Assembly: GCA_026707185.1 (NCBI GenBank)
Contig: JAPOXI010000064.1
Span: 1 to 8,051 of the forward strand
Reading direction: 5' to 3'
DNA from: Chloroflexota bacterium
Lineage (GTDB): Bacteria > Chloroflexota > UBA11872
Length of the DNA stretch: 8,051 nucleotides
The number at the start of each line of letters is the position of its first letter. Position 1 is the stretch's first letter. Shown in pieces: positions 6,738 through 8,051 of this stretch. A program made the translations under genes and the position numbers. The notes beneath the pieces are model-generated. The model made no database searches, was not told the origin of the DNA, and worked only from the letters and a program-made list of their open reading frames with translations.

Positions 6738-6984
6738 GGGCGGTCTCGCAAGCGACGGTGGGCGAAGTCTATACGAGGGTTGACAGTGATCCTTGGACCC
6801 GGGTGGCGTGGGCGTCAGCCGCAGATTGGTGGCACATCGACACTTGGGGGCACCGGTGGGCTGGTCTCCAAGAAAACGCTCGGCTAGCCTTTCCCATTAG
6901 GTGCGAGCGGGGACGCCTAATGTTCTCGATTGACGGCAGCCGCAGCCTGAAGATTTCTCGAGGCGCGCGATCGGTCCACGTGCC
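6738..6984. promoter_or_regulatory. Divergent intergenic region between oxidoreductase and MFS genes
   Basis: This 247-bp stretch should contain promoters for both flanking genes. I see no gene in it. On the minus strand TATAGA (6773-6768) is a possible but weak -10 for the oxidoreductase, without a good -35. Two 8-bp palindromes, ACCCGGGT (6797-6804) and CACCGGTG (6851-6858), and the longer inverted repeat described separately are present. Neither the ATG at 6985 nor the GTG at 6737 has a clear Shine-Dalgarno sequence. Confidence 0.4.
6895..6922. repeat. Inverted repeat, candidate operator upstream of the MFS gene
   Basis: CATTAGGTG (6895-6903) and CGCCTAATG (6914-6922) are inverted copies matching at eight of nine positions; the mismatch would be a G-U pair in RNA. 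The half-site centres are 19 bases apart, close to two helical turns, as expected for a dimeric helix-turn-helix repressor. The site ends 62 bases before the MFS ATG. It is relatively AT-rich in a GC-rich region. No T-run follows, so a terminator is unlikely. No regulator gene is visible in the window to match it. Confidence 0.45.
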
Positions 6985-8051
6985 ATGAGCGCAGCTACCG
7001 GACGCACCGGGTCGCACCCCTCAGGTTGGTTCTTTACGCGCATCAGCCTTTTCTGGGTCGGCCTTTCATTCATGTGGGGGGCCGTGAATATCCAGGTCCT
7101 TCCATCGGTTGTGCCGGACATGGTGGGAACGCGTCTCCAGGGCACGGCCATTGGCGCGATTGTCTTCGTCGGCCTCGCCATCGCAATCGTGGTGCAGCCG
7201 CTTGCCGGCGCAGTCAGTGATCGCGCCCAGTTTCGAGTGGGACGTCGCCGCCCCTTCATGCTCGCGGGTGTGCTCCTCGTCCTCCCGTTCCTTGTGGTCA
7301 TTGGACTCACGCCCTATTACTGGCTGCTCTTCCTCGCGGTGGTCGGCGTACAGGTCGGCGGGAACATTGCTCATGGTCCGTACCAGGGCGTGATTCCGGA
7401 CCAGGTACCGCCGACCGCCCGCGGTCGAGCCTCGGGGTTCTTTGGCGTTGCCAATCTGATCGGAACGATCCTCGGCGCCGCGATCGCCGGACAGTTCCTG
7501 GCCGAGGGCCAGGTGTTCCTGGCCCTGTTGACGATCGCCATCGTGCTGGTTGCCATGTCGTTGATGACGTGGTTCTTTGTGCGGGAGTCGCCACCGCCGC
7601 CACCCGAGACGCAGGAACCCGTATGGGACGAGGTGCGCCGCCGCGTTCGCGAATTGCGGGGCAAGCAGGCGTTTGTGTGGCTGATGGGTTCGCGGCTTCT
7701 CTTCTTTATGGGATTGCAGTCGATGGACAATTTCCTCCAACTCTTTTTCCGTCAGGGCCTCGGCGACGATAGTCCCGAGGGCAAGACCACGATCGTGCTG
7801 GGCACCGTGTTGATTCTTGCCGTGCTGACGAGTGTTCCAGCAGGTTGGGCTTCGGACCGATTTGGTCGGCTTCGGCTGGTGGCGGCGGGGTCATGCCTTG
7901 GGTTGGGATCTGCTGTCCTACTGGTTTTTGCGCAGGACTTCACGCAAGTCGTCGCGTTCGCCACCCTCCTCGGCGTGGGGCTGGGCCTGTTTACCGCCGC
8001 GGATTGGGCTGCGGCGATCGATCTGGTTCCCGATGCGCGCGCGGCGGGGCT
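6985..8051 (+). CDS. MFS transporter, SLC45/GPH-like sugar carrier type, runs off the right edge
   Basis: The first 355 residues of an inner-membrane major facilitator superfamily carrier; the C-terminus is beyond the window. I translated it from ATG 6985, which follows an in-frame TGA at 6931 with no other start between. Ten hydrophobic segments can be placed at about 17-38, 53-76, 91-109, 110-130, 150-173, 178-198, 229-250, 268-288, 297-316 and 320-340. The loop after helix 2 has the signature SDRAQFRVGRRRPF (78-91), and the equivalent loop in the second half has GWASDRFGRLR (287-297). GPYQGVIPDQVPPTARGRASG (131-151) and DWAAAIDLVPD near the end are typical of sucrose/glycoside-type MFS carriers. 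A proline-rich cytoplasmic loop (PPPPP, about 203-207) joins the two halves. Its neighbours suggest uptake of a sugar or polyol, but the substrate, and even import versus export, cannot be read here. Confidence 0.9.
   Translation, partial: MSAATGRTGSHPSGWFFTRISLFWVGLSFMWGAVNIQVLPSVVPDMVGTRLQGTAIGAIVFVGLAIAIVVQPLAGAVSDRAQFRVGRRRPFMLAGVLLVLPFLVVIGLTPYYWLLFLAVVGVQVGGNIAHGPYQGVIPDQVPPTARGRASGFFGVANLIGTILGAAIAGQFLAEGQVFLALLTIAIVLVAMSLMTWFFVRESPPPPPETQEPVWDEVRRRVRELRGKQAFVWLMGSRLLFFMGLQSMDNFLQLFFRQGLGDDSPEGKTTIVLGTVLILAVLTSVPAGWASDRFGRLRLVAAGSCLGLGSAVLLVFAQDFTQVVAFATLLGVGLGLFTAADWAAAIDLVPDARAAG

Noticed and set aside
6780..6785. A perfect TTGACA -35 box upstream of the MFS gene
   Set aside because: The hexamer 17 bases downstream is GTGGCG, nothing like a -10 box, and it lies about 200 bases from the MFS start.
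5952..6887. A 311-codon plus-strand open frame opposite the oxidoreductase
   Set aside because: The minus-strand frame carries the Rossmann, DKP and catalytic motifs. The plus frame has no recognisable domain and extends only because of high GC.
6662..6988. A 108-codon plus-strand open frame ending in a TGA that overlaps the MFS ATG
   Set aside because: The ATGA overlap looks like an operon junction, but its first quarter is antisense to the oxidoreductase start and the protein has no recognisable features. The overlap is probably chance.
7066..7740. A 224-codon minus-strand open frame opposite the MFS gene
   Set aside because: Its translation is charged and His/Arg-rich without motifs, while the plus strand encodes clear membrane helices and MFS loops.

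Overview
The window is GC-rich bacterial DNA with compact gene spacing and no sign of a phage, an insertion sequence or a CRISPR array. The gene content (a type I polyketide synthase, a Gfo/Idh/MocA dehydrogenase, a xylose-isomerase-like TIM-barrel protein, a MOSC protein and an MFS sugar-type carrier), GTG starts, few Shine-Dalgarno sequences and a tRNA without an encoded CCA would suit an environmental bacterium such as a Chloroflexota or another sponge/soil/marine lineage. This placement is a weak inference; no marker gene settles the taxon.

Layout. Positions 1-3163, minus strand: the first 1054 codons of a large type I PKS (KS-AT-start of DH), running off the left edge. Positions 3164-3429: a 266-bp spacer holding the PKS ribosome binding site and presumably its promoter. 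Positions 3430-3514, minus: tRNA-Leu(GAG). Positions 3537-4283, minus: a class I glutamine-amidotransferase-like (peptidase C26, PuuD-type) hydrolase. A 62-bp divergent gap with an inverted repeat follows. Positions 4346-5631, plus: a two-gene unit, a sugar phosphate isomerase/epimerase-like protein and a MOSC-domain protein, whose genes overlap by four bases (GTGA). Positions 5628-6737, minus: a Gfo/Idh/MocA oxidoreductase converging on the MOSC gene with interlocked stop codons. A 247-bp divergent gap with a good inverted repeat follows. Positions 6985-8051, plus: an MFS transporter of the SLC45/GPH-like sugar-carrier type, running off the right edge.

How the genes may work together. A TIM-barrel isomerase/epimerase, a Gfo/Idh/MocA dehydrogenase and a sugar-type MFS carrier are a recurring set in bacterial uptake and oxidation of sugars, inositols or glycosides, so the right half looks like a small carbohydrate-handling neighbourhood. 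The C26 hydrolase suggests gamma-glutamyl-amide (polyamine-type) breakdown and need not be linked. The PKS is separated from all of this by a tRNA gene and has its own strong ribosome binding site, so it may be a distinct unit. No gene here tailors a polyketide in an obvious way. I found no clearly new system. The points most worth following are the PKS with non-standard KS and DH motifs, the translationally coupled isomerase-MOSC pair, and the two inverted repeats in divergent promoter regions.
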